A DNA stretch of 64,000 nucleotides from Prostheceraeus crozeri (lineage: Eukaryota > Platyhelminthes > Polycladida > Euryleptidae): positions 458,741 to 522,740 of the forward strand of contig CAJQUW010003146.1 in NCBI GenBank assembly GCA_907163375.1, written 5' to 3'. Positions 9,801 to 18,090 of this stretch are shown one piece after another. The translations under genes and the position numbers were made by a program. The notes under the pieces were generated by a model, which worked only from the letters and a program-made list of their open reading frames with translations, had not been told where the DNA came from and made no database searches. Within the stretch, counting starts at the first letter, position 1, and every line of letters starts with the position of its first letter.

Positions 9801-10086
9801 CTAATTTTTCAAATTTATCTTTATATATTTCATGTGTTTCATCAATTTCTTTTGTAAGATTAAATGTATTTCGATGAAAATTTTGATTTAATATTTGTAG
9901 CTGTTGTTCATATTCTTTATCATATTGTTCTTTATATTGTTGTAGACATTTTTTTAAAGATTCATTTATTTTTTGATTGGTTTCATTTTCTTCATTATTT
10001 AATTCTTTATTGTCTTCATTTAATTTTTGAATCGTTTCTATCTTATTTTGATATTCATGGCCATATTCTTGTACTAATATTTTTGT
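6859..10086 (-). CDS. Protein-primed family B DNA polymerase, exonuclease and polymerase part
   Basis: The 961 residues ending at 6859 contain a C2H2-like finger (CLQC...H, ~19), exonuclease motif I YCDFEAYN (~71), a Cys/His segment like an endonuclease VII fold (CYYCGK ~200, GHDHLNGLYRGAAHNSCN ~232), exo II with KYDF (~269), exo III YLQIDV (~422), polymerase motif A DFNSLYSS (~562), motif B NNAFYGK (~723) and motif C FSDTDSVF (~818). All polymerase catalytic residues are present. The first listed codon is TTG at 9744, but the frame stays open upstream to a stop at 10087-10089 and encodes coiled coil, so the true protein continues 5'. It joins the N-terminal ORF at 10055-11230 through a one-base frame change. 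The enzyme would replicate the linear element from a terminal protein primer. Confidence 0.9.
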   Translation of the reverse strand, partial: TKILVQEYGHEYQNKIETIQKLNEDNKELNNEENETNQKINESLKKCLQQYKEQYDKEYEQQLQILNQNFHRNTFNLTKEIDETHEIYKDKFEKLEQSKQPAQANIIYYQGHFILCKDVSIFTKTSDNANFPCLQCMTSFRTKEEMNRHLENCQQNEAVRNTFPKDDYLEYNKWYFKNRVPFTIYCDFEAYNVNMTQNHGTSEMSSRASPDSDNCTGQALEPSVYKYEKSASEQSKEKYLFEQKPLCWGMYIHSNYPELFKSEYFQYYGEDSSEMFTKKVEELQGRFSQLLETNIPMLPLTDEEKINFVNETNCYYCGKGFTNNYKTGKGRYLDKRSDGSAVKVKGHDHLNGLYRGAAHNSCNHNVNKFKYNFVPLYFYNGSKYDFHLVMKDLFSSEKLQQQQINVLCKTEEEYFSMQLGCIRILDAFRFFTPYSLDVMGKTLKSEQCKILNKYNLKPLKGIFPYEYITGDKTCGSQSKTDFNSVHKIMEEKELPPINKFKSTLKQSQLSKEDYAEAEKNWRELNCRTMYDYTMKYLQIDVLILADLFENFRDMCLEYYEIDPCHCYSTPGLTWLAGLKHTGVKLKHYKENTYDKLLFFESGIRGGVSSVLGNRYVQCYNKKVNPDDYGIMKPLSPEESDQFIKLLNQNIEGLISNEDSQAAVDETMRENYLLYYDFNSLYSSCMIQELPTGEMEWCNILDYQKTYDGNYNHGYIYEVDLVYPDEIKDKTKYFPFCPENKIPNIEDFSDYQKSIIPKKYRPTKKLMLTQSNKGKYVVEERMLDWYLEHGMILTKIHRKLFYQKSKWLKNYIEFNIEKRKIAKRNTDDFGNVFFKLMNNAFYGKTLENVRNRQNIEIVYDKDRFQNLTRKPTYKRTTRFSDELCAVHLRRISVKHDKFNFIGFTILELAKLFMYKFIYDYLAPAYGKNYKLHFSDTDSVFLELTIPNNSSLDEEINKIKDIIHPSDLCKVKDELEGNVDFITEAIFLKSKCYCYDTTNNIKTHKTLKGISKASVANQITFQDYKNALFNNEIKTACNYRLNSKKHKMYFKEEHKLALDPFDDKRKILPDGITTEPF
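9061..9075. repeat. GC-rich hairpin inside polymerase gene
   Basis: Perfect stem GACGGC / GCCGTC with loop AGA, within AT-rich coding sequence and in frame (encodes DGSAV). One of a family; see 9415-9439. Confidence 0.7.
9415..9439. repeat. Double hairpin, GC-rich, in polymerase gene
   Basis: AACC-GAA-GGTT (9415-9425), a 3-base spacer CTA, then GGGC-TTG-GCCC (9429-9439). The ~28-base block recurs inverted at 11141-11165. Both loops are three bases. Confidence 0.75.
9457..9487. repeat. Double hairpin, GC-rich, in polymerase gene
   Basis: GGGC-GAA-GCCC (9457-9467) and GACATC-TCC-GATGTC (9473-9487), five bases apart. Same geometry as 9415-9439. Together the two blocks insert a low-complexity patch after exonuclease motif I. 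Confidence 0.75.
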
Positions 10087-11230
10087 TTATTGTTGATAAT
10101 CTGTTTTTACATTTTTGTAAACTTTCATTTAAATTTTGTAATTTTTGTTGATATTCTAAAGATAAAGATAAATAATCGGTATCGTAATCATAATTATAAT
10201 TACGTCCTTTATAATTATTATGATTAATCATTATTGGTGATAATGTTTTAACAATTTCAAATTTTTCAGTACATATTATATTTCCTTGGTAAAAGATATT
10301 ATGATGCATGTAATTTCCTCTATCATTATATGCTATTTCTGATTGACATAAATTTTTATTATTCAAATAAATTTTTTTTGAATCTGAGTAAAGTGGAGTA
10401 ATTTTACCAATAGAAACATAATTCACATTTAATTCAAAAACATTTACTTCTATTAAATTTTTATTCTTTTTATAAAACTTTATTAACCTACTATAATCAT
10501 ATGGAAATTTATCTAAGCCATCAGAGAGATCAAATTCATTTATGTATTCTTCTTTATTATAATGACTTAGTCTTTCTTTGTGATATTCTGCAGGATGTAA
10601 ATGTGCTATAATACTCCACAGAAAACAATAATCATCTTCATTTTTTATGTTGATTATTTGTGGTGAACTGAAAGGTAAAGGAACATAACTACCACCAGTA
10701 TTATTTTTATATTTATCAATTACTATTTTCTTAGATAGTATTTTAACAAATCTCCAACCAGATTCACGTAACTGGGCTTCAATTATACAATTTTCTAATT
10801 TAAGTATCATCGATTCAAATATGGGTTGTATATCATTTACATTATGAATTTCTTGTGAATTTGTAAAATGTCCTTGTATTATTTCTTCAGGAATTCCACC
10901 AGGTCCATTTTTTGTATAAAGTACTTCTACATTCATATAACATTTGAAAGATTTCTTAAATATATTATAAAAGTTTGTTAATACATTATAAAAAGTTTCA
11001 TCGGTTTCATTATGTTCAACGGACTGATTAAATAAATATTTTATATCTGTTGCGGCTTCATCGGTTTTTTTAGTTTCATCAAATTCATCTATTTCGTTAA
11101 ATTCATCAGTATCGCTAAATAAATATCTTCCATCTGGTACGGGCCAAGCCCTAGAACCTTCGGTTTGTACGGTCTCATCTTCAATATTAAAAACTTTTTT
11201 ATATTCTGAATGTGAATAATCATCAAACAT
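10055..11230 (-). CDS. N-terminal region of the Polinton DNA polymerase, separate frame
   Basis: 391 residues. The segment with SSPQIINIKNEDDYCFLWS and AHLHPAEYH (~200-235) matches the layout of the long N-terminal region of Polinton polymerases (a DD-CFLWS-HP block, then INVF and YPL blocks), recalled from the family. The C-terminal ~40 residues are coiled coil and continue in the other frame from about 10057-10089. The likely break is a run of five A at ~10080 (minus strand). A single gene split by one indel, or programmed frameshifting, are both possible. An in-frame GC-rich hairpin lies at 11141-11165. Confidence 0.65.
   Translation of the reverse strand: MFDDYSHSEYKKVFNIEDETVQTEGSRAWPVPDGRYLFSDTDEFNEIDEFDETKKTDEAATDIKYLFNQSVEHNETDETFYNVLTNFYNIFKKSFKCYMNVEVLYTKNGPGGIPEEIIQGHFTNSQEIHNVNDIQPIFESMILKLENCIIEAQLRESGWRFVKILSKKIVIDKYKNNTGGSYVPLPFSSPQIINIKNEDDYCFLWSIIAHLHPAEYHKERLSHYNKEEYINEFDLSDGLDKFPYDYSRLIKFYKKNKNLIEVNVFELNVNYVSIGKITPLYSDSKKIYLNNKNLCQSEIAYNDRGNYMHHNIFYQGNIICTEKFEIVKTLSPIMINHNNYKGRNYNYDYDTDYLSLSLEYQQKLQNLNESLQKCKNRLSTINKNISTRIWP
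10057..10089 (-). other. Frame change joining the two polymerase ORFs
   Basis: The two frames overlap here and both read as coiled coil on the outer sides. The A-run around 10080 is the only homopolymer. One extra A would explain the break. I cannot tell a mutation, an assembly error and a programmed shift apart. Confidence 0.6.
11141..11165. repeat. Inverted copy of the 9415-9439 double hairpin
   Basis: GGGC-CAA-GCCC (11141-11151), a 3-base spacer, AACC-TTC-GGTT (11155-11165). It matches the other copy base for base when reversed, and lies in frame in the polymerase N-terminal ORF. Confidence 0.75.
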
Positions 11231-11282
11231 TTTTTAACTTTTATATCAGTAGGTAATGTTTCTAGATAGTTTTTATAACTAT

Positions 11283-11417
11283 TTAATTCAATATATTTCC
11301 TTCATCAACTCGATCTACATTTTGTAAATGCAATTTACTATTTAAATGAGATTGATAACTTCTTTTTGTTTGCAACTTTTTATTACATAAGTTACAATAA
11401 AACTTGGTATTTTCCAT
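11283..11417 (-). CDS. Small C2H2 zinc-finger ORF upstream of polymerase
   Basis: ATG at 11417, 44 residues. FYCNLCNKKL begins a finger with spacing C-x2-C-x12-H-x5-H, the U1/matrin-like type. In another frame the sequence stays open from ~11290 almost to the polymerase ATG at 11230, so this could be the true N-terminus of the polymerase gene, cut off by a frameshift. It is too short to be sure. Confidence 0.4.
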   Translation of the reverse strand: MENTKFYCNLCNKKLQTKRSYQSHLNSKLHLQNVDRVDEGNILN

Positions 11418-11534
11418 TTTTTTATTTTTTAAAGAAAAAATTGTGTTTTAATTTTAGATATAAACATTCTAATATCAAGGACTTGAGTGTTATTTTATAT
11501 TATTATATATTTCACGTTCCTAAGTTATTTTATT

Positions 11535-11611
11535 TTCTTTATCATATTAAGTTTTATCATATTAAGTTTTATCATATCAAGTTTTATCATATAACGTTTT
11601 ATCAAAAGATA
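11535..11611. repeat. 15-bp AT-rich tandem repeat
   Basis: The unit AAGTTTTATCATATT is repeated four to five times with drift. It overlaps the 3' end of the neighbouring minus-strand gene, whose stop lies at 11577-11579. Confidence 0.75.
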
Positions 11612-12910
11612 ATTTAAATTTATTTTCACTAACTATTGATTCTTCATTATCATCATCAATTGATTCTTCATCATCATCATAAATGGATTCTTCAACATCA
11701 TAAATTACACTTTTTGGTATAGGATGCCATTCCCTGATAGGATACCATTCTCTTATTGGAATATCTAACTCTAAATTACATTTTTTATCTGATAATATAA
11801 TAGAGAAAAATATTGGTCTTTGATCTCTTTTGGAAAATTTAATAACACCACCATAATCTGAATCACTTTTAGTTTTTATTAAAGATGATAAAATTTTAAA
11901 TTGATTAGATGTAAATCCTAATTTAAATTTTGTAGACCCGACACATAGCTGTCTAACAGTATCTTCAACTATTCCATCATTATTATTTTCAATTGTAAGA
12001 AATGAAATTTAGATAAATTTTGATTATATGTAGTATTAATATCATGTACATCAGTATGAGATATAAATTTTTCTTCACTTAAATTTTTATAATTACTAAT
12101 ATTTTCATAATCTTTTTTACGATTTACACCTTTTTCAGATGTTTCAGAATCATCATCATCTTTATCAGATTCTTCAATATGATTCAGAGGATTATTATGA
12201 TTATGATTATGGTCATTGTTAATAGTATAAGGTGTTGTCCACATATAAATTTTCTCTTGTTGAGCTAAACCATTTATGTAAGATTTTAACAAATTAATAT
12301 TTAAATTTGAATATAATCCTATATATGTATCATCATCATATCTTTGCGGCATTTCTAATGTTTCTTGTTTATAAATAGTGTCCCTATAATAAACTTGACA
12401 TAATAATTCTTCATTATGTTTTTTACTCTCTATATGAATGTTATATTGATTTTGTTCATCAACAAATAATCTAATTTTTTCTTTGGAAAAAGATTTTAAT
12501 TTTTTAACTAATTCTTTAATATTGATATAATTAATAATTTTAGTTTCTATCCAATCAGTATTACTAATCGGCAAAACTGCTCTAATAAAACCATAAACAT
12601 TATTATGACCTATTATAACCATGTTTTCTTTATTTAATTCAACATAAGCCACATCATTATATTTACTTACTATATCCATAAATTTAATAAACGGGTCTCC
12701 TGGAAATAAACAATAATTAGTTTCTATAGAAGGTAAACCTTTAGTCTGTTCTCTAAATATTTCTGCTTGTAATTCAAATAAAATATTAACATCTATACAT
12801 GGATTATTATAATTATCAAAACATTTATTTTCAAATCCCGTTGATCTCATCGAATAAGAAGAACAGGATGATGCGGACGAATATAATTTTTTTAAATTTG
12901 GTTTTTCCAT
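11577..12910 (-). pseudogene. Unknown Polinton 1 protein, frameshifted; possible clamp-like fold
   Basis: An ORF of 313 residues starts at ATG 12910 and stops at 11969. A second frame, open from ~11990 to 11577, continues with plausible protein (VRQLCVGSTKFKLG, then an Asp/Glu-rich tail with repeated EESI), so one indel near 11985-12000 probably splits a ~440-residue gene. The protein has a Ser-rich N-terminus and an acidic His/Asn-rich linker (~235-265). The spacing of hydrophobic strands recalls sliding clamps, but I see no diagnostic motif. Its position beside the polymerase would fit a replication role. I do not recognise the family. Confidence 0.5.
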
Positions 12911-12956
12911 TTTTTTATTTTTATTAGAAAAAATTTTATTTTTTTATTGTTAAAAA

Positions 12957-13897
12957 ATGATGTTACCAAATGTTGGTGGAGGTGCATATATCCCGAATAA
13001 TCGTGAATTAGAAATAGAGATAGAAAATTATATCATGAAAACTGGAGACGTTTTATCTGGTCCATTGCATCTTTCTATTCTTCCGCAACAAAATACAGAG
13101 TTAACAAATAAACAATATGTTGATACACAAATCAATGACTTAAAAGAAAAATATATAAACGATGTTTTGGTTCCACTGATGAATGAATTAAAGTTGCCTA
13201 AACTTAATGAATCATTAAACTTAAACTTAATGAAACTAAATCATTAAACGAAAAATTATTAAAACTTGATAAAAAGGATAGAGAGCTAGAAGCAGATATA
13301 GCAAAACTTTTTAAAAAGATTTCTGAACAATCAAAAATTTTAATATTACTTTCTATAAAGTTAAAATCTGCAGTCATTAAAAATAAACATCAGATACAAC
13401 TATTGAAAGAACAATTAGAAGATGAAATAGAAAAACTACCTGAAAGAATTAAATAAAAATTAAAGCAGTTACAAACTACATTCCAAAAAAGTGTTGATGA
13501 ATTAAGTTCTAAAATTACTCAACAAATGAAAAAGATGAATAGAATAATCAATGAAGTAAACTCGCTTAATGAAAAAGTTGATAAAATGAAAACTCTTAAA
13601 ATCAATTTAGAAAATGAATTAAAGAAAAATCTACAAGAAAACTCTAAAGAAAATAAAGAACAGTTAGATTCTGTTAAAAGACAATTAGATGTTCTTAAAA
13701 TTAAGTTAAATGCTCTTAAAACGGCGTTGAAGATGAATCAGGAGAAAATGCAAGTTAATAGAAAAGAAATTAAAGTACATCACACGCTACTTGACGCAAT
13801 AGATAAAGTGCAAAAGAAAATTAATAAAGTTATCACGAAGTTGTTGGACATTCACAAAAGTCAATCTAAAACGGACCAAAGGTCCTCGAGGCTTTAG
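12957..13897 (+). pseudogene. Fibre-like coiled-coil protein, interrupted
   Basis: The gene starts at ATG 12957 in a TTTTTATTGTTAAAAA context. The N-terminus has YIMKTGDVLSGPLHL followed by ELTNKQYVDTQI, a pattern known from phage tail-fibre and adenovirus-like shaft proteins. The rest is almost entirely heptad coiled coil (Leu, Lys, Glu). A frameshift at ~13215-13245 and an in-frame TAA at 13454-13456 interrupt it, and the last part (from 13526) ends at 13897. It is probably a trimeric attachment fibre. Function is inferred from the motif and shape only. Confidence 0.5.
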
Positions 13898-13899
13898 CC
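13873..13899. repeat. Double hairpin at end of the fibre-like gene
   Basis: GGACC-AAA-GGTCC (13873-13885) followed by GGC-TTTA-GCC (13890-13899). The first stem recurs inverted at 16675-16687. The stop codon of the fibre-like gene lies in the second loop. Confidence 0.7.
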
Positions 13900-13942
13900 G
13901 ATCGTAAATATTTTTCCCAAAAGTCAAATTTAATCCTAAAAA

Positions 13943-14509
13943 ATGCCTATAATTTATAAACACAATCTTAAACATTTTGCTTCAAATCAAAAAATTGCTC
14001 ATGAACCATCTATGAAATCTGTTTATCATTATGACAGTGTAGAAACAGTCGGAACACAAAAGTTCCTAGCCACCGCAGGTGCCGTTCAAAAAGAAGGGGA
14101 TGGTATATTTTCTGGTATTGGAAGTATCGTTAACCTAATTAAAAATAATAAAGATTTGATTACATCTGCTGCAAAAGGAGCAGCTGCTATAGGTAGTACA
14201 GCTAGTGCAATATCAAATGCTGTTAAGTCTCAAAACGAATTAAAACAACTAGAAGCTATTCGTAAACTTAGGAATGATTCTGAAGAACTAAAAAATTTAA
14301 AAAAACTTTCAGAGGAAACAAAAAACAAAATTGCTAACATAGCTGTTGGGGAAACCTTGAGGAGCGGAGCTCCGTCTGATAGTAAACATAAGAAGAAATC
14401 AGGCGTAGCCATAAAACGTTCAATTGAAGAAATAAGAGGCAATGGCGTGAGCAGCAACCTTCGGTCTAACCAGCAAAGCTGTAGCGGAGCTGGTCTAGCA
14501 AAATTCTAA
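13943..14509 (+). CDS. Unknown Polinton 1 protein, hydrophobic centre
   Basis: 188 residues. A Gly/Ala/Ser-rich hydrophobic stretch, GIFSGIGSIVNLI then KGAAAIGSTASAISNAV (~52-95), is followed by a charged coiled-coil segment. Such an amphipathic hydrophobic segment is seen in minor capsid and membrane-active proteins of adenovirus-like particles. GC-rich hairpins lie in frame (14051-14081, 14361-14373, 14402-14410, 14457-14494) and encode low-complexity insertions, for example RSGAPSD. The family is not recognised. Confidence 0.55.
   Translation: MPIIYKHNLKHFASNQKIAHEPSMKSVYHYDSVETVGTQKFLATAGAVQKEGDGIFSGIGSIVNLIKNNKDLITSAAKGAAAIGSTASAISNAVKSQNELKQLEAIRKLRNDSEELKNLKKLSEETKNKIANIAVGETLRSGAPSDSKHKKKSGVAIKRSIEEIRGNGVSSNLRSNQQSCSGAGLAKF
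14051..14081. repeat. Hairpin pair in the 13943-14509 gene
   Basis: GGAAC...GTTCC with a six-base loop (14051-14066) and CACC-GCA-GGTG (14071-14081), in frame. Confidence 0.5.
14361..14373. repeat. Hairpin GGAGC-GGA-GCTCC
   Basis: Perfect five-base stem, loop GGA, in frame. Smaller ones follow at 14402-14410 (GGC-GTA-GCC) and 14457-14465 (ACC-TTC-GGT), with a longer stem ACCAGC/GCTGGT at 14469-14494. Confidence 0.6.
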
Positions 14510-14645
14510 AATTATATTTTAGTAAAATTTTTTAGTAAAATTTTTTTAGTAAAATTTTTTTAGGAAAATTTTTTTAGGAAAATTTTTTAGTAAAACTATT
14601 TTAGTAAAATTATTTTAGTAAAATTTTTTTAGTAAACTTTTTCTG
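14510..14645. repeat. 16-17 bp AT-rich tandem repeat
   Basis: About eight units of AGTAAAATTTTTTT with small variations (some with AGGAAAATT) fill the gap between two genes. No gene is seen. Confidence 0.8.
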
Positions 14646-14685
14646 TCTGTGAGAAAAACAAAAAGTCAAATTATTTTTTATAAAA

Positions 14686-16037
14686 ATGTCTTCGCTTATC
14701 GAAAATAAATTTAGATTAGACGACCCTCCGTTCGTCAGTTACAATCAAAAAAAGAATGATTATATAAGAATTGCTATGAATCCCGGATCTTCTAGTAGAG
14801 TAAATACTGGAGGAGATTTAATTTTTGAAGTCGATAATCAGCAGAGTTATATATATTTACCTGATTCATTTTTATACTGTGAATATTCTTTATATAGTGA
14901 TGCCAATTTTACAACACCATTACCAGAAACCGATAATGTTGCACTAGAGAATAATTTCTTTCCAAAATTATTTACACAAATGCGTTTAGATGTTGCAACT
15001 CAAAATATAGAAACATTAAGTGATTCTCCAGGTGTAATTGATACAATGCTTAGATTTGTAACAATTGGTGAAAATAATAAAAAGTATGATATCGAAGGTT
15101 GGTTTCCTGATACTAATGATGGTATAATTGTTGATGATTTAACTCACGCTGGAACAGATGCAGCAGGAATTGCGAAAGATGTAGAAAATATTGCAAAACA
15201 TTTAAATAAAACAAATAATGATGCATATAAAGAAAGACGTGAATTTAACAAGAAAAGTAAACAGACAGTAAATTAGTCATTGTCTCCATTATTCGGATAT
15301 TTAGATTATGATAAAATATCATATCAATTAAAATTTAAATTAATAATTCATCGTACAGCAAATAATGAATTAATCTTTTTTGGTAAGACTGGAAAAAAGC
15401 ATATTTAAAAATTGATAGACTTGAATGGTGGATTAAGCATATTACTCCTAGTTTAGAGATTGAAACAGCCATTGCAACAAGATTAAATACTAACAAACCA
15501 ATTCCAGTTAATTTTCTAAAGCGTACTGCTAGTTCAGTAACTTTTTCAGAGCAAAGATTTAACTGGCATTTTACTAGAACTGCGAATACTCCAAGATATT
15601 TATTACTAACATTTCAAAGAAATAATTCTCCAAGTTTTGATAAGAACAACAATCTTTTTCATATTAATACAATTCGAAGTCTACAAGTTTCATTAAATCA
15701 AACCCGTTATCCAATTGATCCATTAAGATTCGATGATACCAATAATCAATTTATGGAAGGATATGATTCTTATCGAAATCTTTGTATAGAATTTGGAGTT
15801 GAACCACAATTAACTCCTGGAGATTGGAGACATTTATATCCTGTTTTCTGTTTCGATTTAAGTGCACAATCTGAAGATATTATCAAGACTGGTTGTGATG
15901 TAACAATTAATATTGAAAAGAAAGATTCCACAACATCATTGATGGCTTATGGATTATTGCTAGAAGATGTAAAATATTCTATTGAAATTCTTAATGGAAA
16001 GATGGCTAGGATTAATCAATTTTTTTTCATAACTTAA
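14686..16037 (+). pseudogene. Major capsid protein, double jelly-roll type, broken
   Basis: Three pieces make up one gene of ~450 codons: 14686-15276, a middle part open to ~15407, and a C-terminal part in the next frame to 16037. The breaks are a TAG stop at 15274-15276 and a one-base shift near 15397-15407. The C-terminal block TPGDWRHLYPVFCFDLSAQ corresponds to MKEFKSGYTIYAFDLTAD in the capsid protein at 61395-62672, and both end with a strand like NILIYA/MAYGLLLEDV. Gene order (before PX-like and integrase) also fits. Sequence similarity between the two families is low. Confidence 0.7.
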
Positions 16038-16180
16038 AATTTTGACAACTAGAATAGATTAAAATTTTTGATAACTTAAAATTTTTTCATAACTAGAATA
16101 GATTAAAATTTTTGATAACTTAAAATTTATTCATAATTAGAATAGATTAAAAATTTTTGGTAACTTAAAATTTTTTATTA
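16038..16180. repeat. 58-bp AT-rich tandem repeat before PX-like gene
   Basis: About two and a half copies of a unit with ACTAGAATAGATTAAAA and TTTTTGATAACTTAAAA run up to the ATG at 16184. The repeat may serve as promoter or spacer. No gene is seen. Confidence 0.8.
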
Positions 16181-16183
16181 AAA

Positions 16184-16666
16184 ATGTCGCAAGCGAAAAG
16201 TAATAATAATAAAACTGTTGAATTAAAATTACGTAATATTGTTGACAAAAATACCCCTAAAACTATTACGATTAACAAAAAAAAGTATTACATAATTAAA
16301 CCAATGATAGAGAATATTCAATTACAAGAAGAAAAGAATGGCGGGATTCTCCCATTAATTCCCCTAATAATAGGTGGCATAGCAGCTGCAGGAAGTGTTG
16401 CAGATGGGACAGCTGGTATTGTCCAAGCAGTAAATAAAAATAAATCAGATAAAGCAGCATTAGAAGAACAAAAACGTCATAATAGAGAGTTAGAGAAAGT
16501 TGCTAGGGGTGAAGGAGTAGTAGATAATTTTATTAGTAAATTAAAATTAGTTGATGAAGGAAAACGAGTTCTTAAAAATATTCTCCACAATGTTGATGAT
16601 TTAATTGAAATTAAAGAAACAAAAGATGGTTCTGGAATATATCTAAGTCCTAGTATGATTCGGTAA
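16184..16666 (+). CDS. Minor capsid protein candidate with hydrophobic GGILPLIP motif
   Basis: 160 residues. The stretch GGILPLIPLIIGGIAAAG (~54-72) is the hallmark of small Polinton/adenovirus-like internal capsid proteins, where a Gly-Gly-x-hydrophobic segment follows a basic region and can be a protease target. A coiled-coil segment (~92-105) follows. An in-frame hairpin (GGGA-TTC-TCCC, 16343-16353) encodes part of the GG motif. The role as a membrane-active or core protein is inferred. Confidence 0.6.
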   Translation: MSQAKSNNNKTVELKLRNIVDKNTPKTITINKKKYYIIKPMIENIQLQEEKNGGILPLIPLIIGGIAAAGSVADGTAGIVQAVNKNKSDKAALEEQKRHNRELEKVARGEGVVDNFISKLKLVDEGKRVLKNILHNVDDLIEIKETKDGSGIYLSPSMIR

Positions 16667-16674
16667 TAACCTCA

Positions 16675-16687
16675 GGACCTTTGGTCC
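16675..16687. repeat. Hairpin GGACC-TTT-GGTCC between genes
   Basis: Inverted copy of the 13873-13885 stem, just after the PX-like gene stop, in an intergenic gap. Confidence 0.7.
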
Positions 16688-16736
16688 ATAAGGTAAAAGA
16701 TTTATTTTATCTTTTAAATTTTTTTTATCTTTTAAA
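16688..16736. repeat. Short ATCTTTTAAATT repeats before PLA2-integrase
   Basis: Two copies of TTATCTTTTAAA lie directly before the ATG at 16737, another gene-specific AT-rich repeat. Confidence 0.5.
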
Positions 16737-18025
16737 ATGAATTCTAAAAATTCCGAAAATTTAATTAAATTAAAAATTGCTAACTTAGATTTATTAAATT
16801 ATCTATTAAACAAAAATAAAAACTCAAATTGTCAGCATATTGGAGGTGACAGACAAAAAACATTAGAAAACTTTCCTGGATTTATTTGGAGTAAATATTC
16901 GAAAGAAAAACATCTTCCTGGTCATTCATATACTGGTCCAGGAACTCGATTAGATATAAGACTAGATGAGAATAATAATCCAAAACCAGATGAAGAACCA
17001 ATAAATAGAGTAGATGCCGCCGCTTATAGACATGATTTAGCTTATCGAAATCATGATCTAAGTTCTCGACATGCAGCTGATAAGAAGATGATTCAAGAAT
17101 TAGATAGTATTCAAAATCCTACATTTAGAGAAAGAATTGAAAGAATGTTTGTTAAGAAAGCTTTACAAGCTAAAATATTATTCGGTCAGGGGATAGATGA
17201 AACGACAGCAAAGTTGTCTGAGAGCAACGCTCGAACCTACGCCTCCGAAATTCATAAAGAATACAGAAGGCCTAAATATTTATTGAAAGTAAAAGTATTT
17301 AATAAAGATGATATTTGGAGTGCTGATCTTATTCATATGCCGAATGAAAGGGACTACAAATACGCATTGACCGTTATAGATTTATATACACGATACGCTT
17401 GCGTAAAGCCTTTAAAAAATAAAAGTGGTCTATCAGTTAAATATGCGTTTGAAGAAATCTTTAAAGAAAGTAAGAGAAAGCCAAAAAAATTGTTTGTAGA
17501 TAAAGGGTCGGAATTTTATAACCGAAACGTTCAGCCACTATTTGAAACTGTTTATTCAACTGAAAACGCTGGAAAAGCTGTAGTGATAGAAAGATTCAAT
17601 CGGACGTTAAAAAATAAATTATTCAAGAAATTTACTGAGCAAAGAAATCAGAAATGGTTGAAGATATTACCAGGAGTTGTAGAAGAGTACAATAATAAAG
17701 TTCATTCTGGTATTGAAGAAACTCCAAAGAATGCTTCTGACGACCCTGATTTGATAAGAAAAAAATATTCGAGAATAATTATTCGAATGAGAGTAATCCG
17801 AATTTGCAGAAACTTAAGCCGAAATTTAAAATTGGAGATAGAGTTAGAATATTTAAATATAAGAATAAATTTGAAAAAGGCTTCGTCGGATACTGGACGA
17901 AAGAGATATTTGAAGTTTGTAAAATAAATCAAACTTATCCGATTACTTACGAAATCAAAGATTTAGATGATGAAGATATCAGAGGCCGATTTTATCAAAA
18001 TGAATTACAACGAAGTGATTTTTAA
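16737..18025 (+). pseudogene. Phospholipase A2-integrase fusion, frameshifted near the C-terminus
   Basis: Residues ~60-125 carry the parvovirus-type PLA2 signature: SYTGPGTRLD (~64, Ca-binding loop) and DAAAYRHDLAYRN (~93, catalytic His-Asp). The same frame continues into a retroviral/Polinton DDE integrase: WSADL (~194), FVDKGSEF (~253) and VVIERFNRTLK (~282). The second Asp to Glu spacing is about 4 residues shorter than in the other two integrases. The listed frame runs to 17927, but after ~17760 the genuine sequence lies in the other frame (to 18025; FKIGDRVRIFK, an SH3-like C-terminal domain), with the break at an A7 run (~17758-17765). No chromodomain follows, unlike in the two relatives. 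The first part could help breach endosomal membrane during entry, the second inserts the genome. Confidence 0.75.
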
Positions 18026-18044
18026 TTTTTGGAACTAACGTTTC

Positions 18045-18090
18045 GGGAATGAAATTCCCTTGTTAGGCGTAGCCATAGAACCTACGGTTC
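18045..18090. repeat. Three hairpins between integrase and protease genes
   Basis: GGGAAT-GAA-ATTCCC (18045-18059), GGC-GTA-GCC (18066-18074) and GAACC-TAC-GGTTC (18078-18090). The last overlaps the 3' end of the protease gene. The position between two converging genes would also suit a bidirectional terminator. Confidence 0.7.

Noticed and set aside
9864-10151. 95-residue hydrophobic ORF on the plus strand
   Set aside because: Antisense of the Lys/Glu-rich coiled coil of the polymerase gene.
14230-14457. 75-residue ORF with signal-peptide-like sequence
   Set aside because: Antisense of a charged helix in the 13943-14509 gene.
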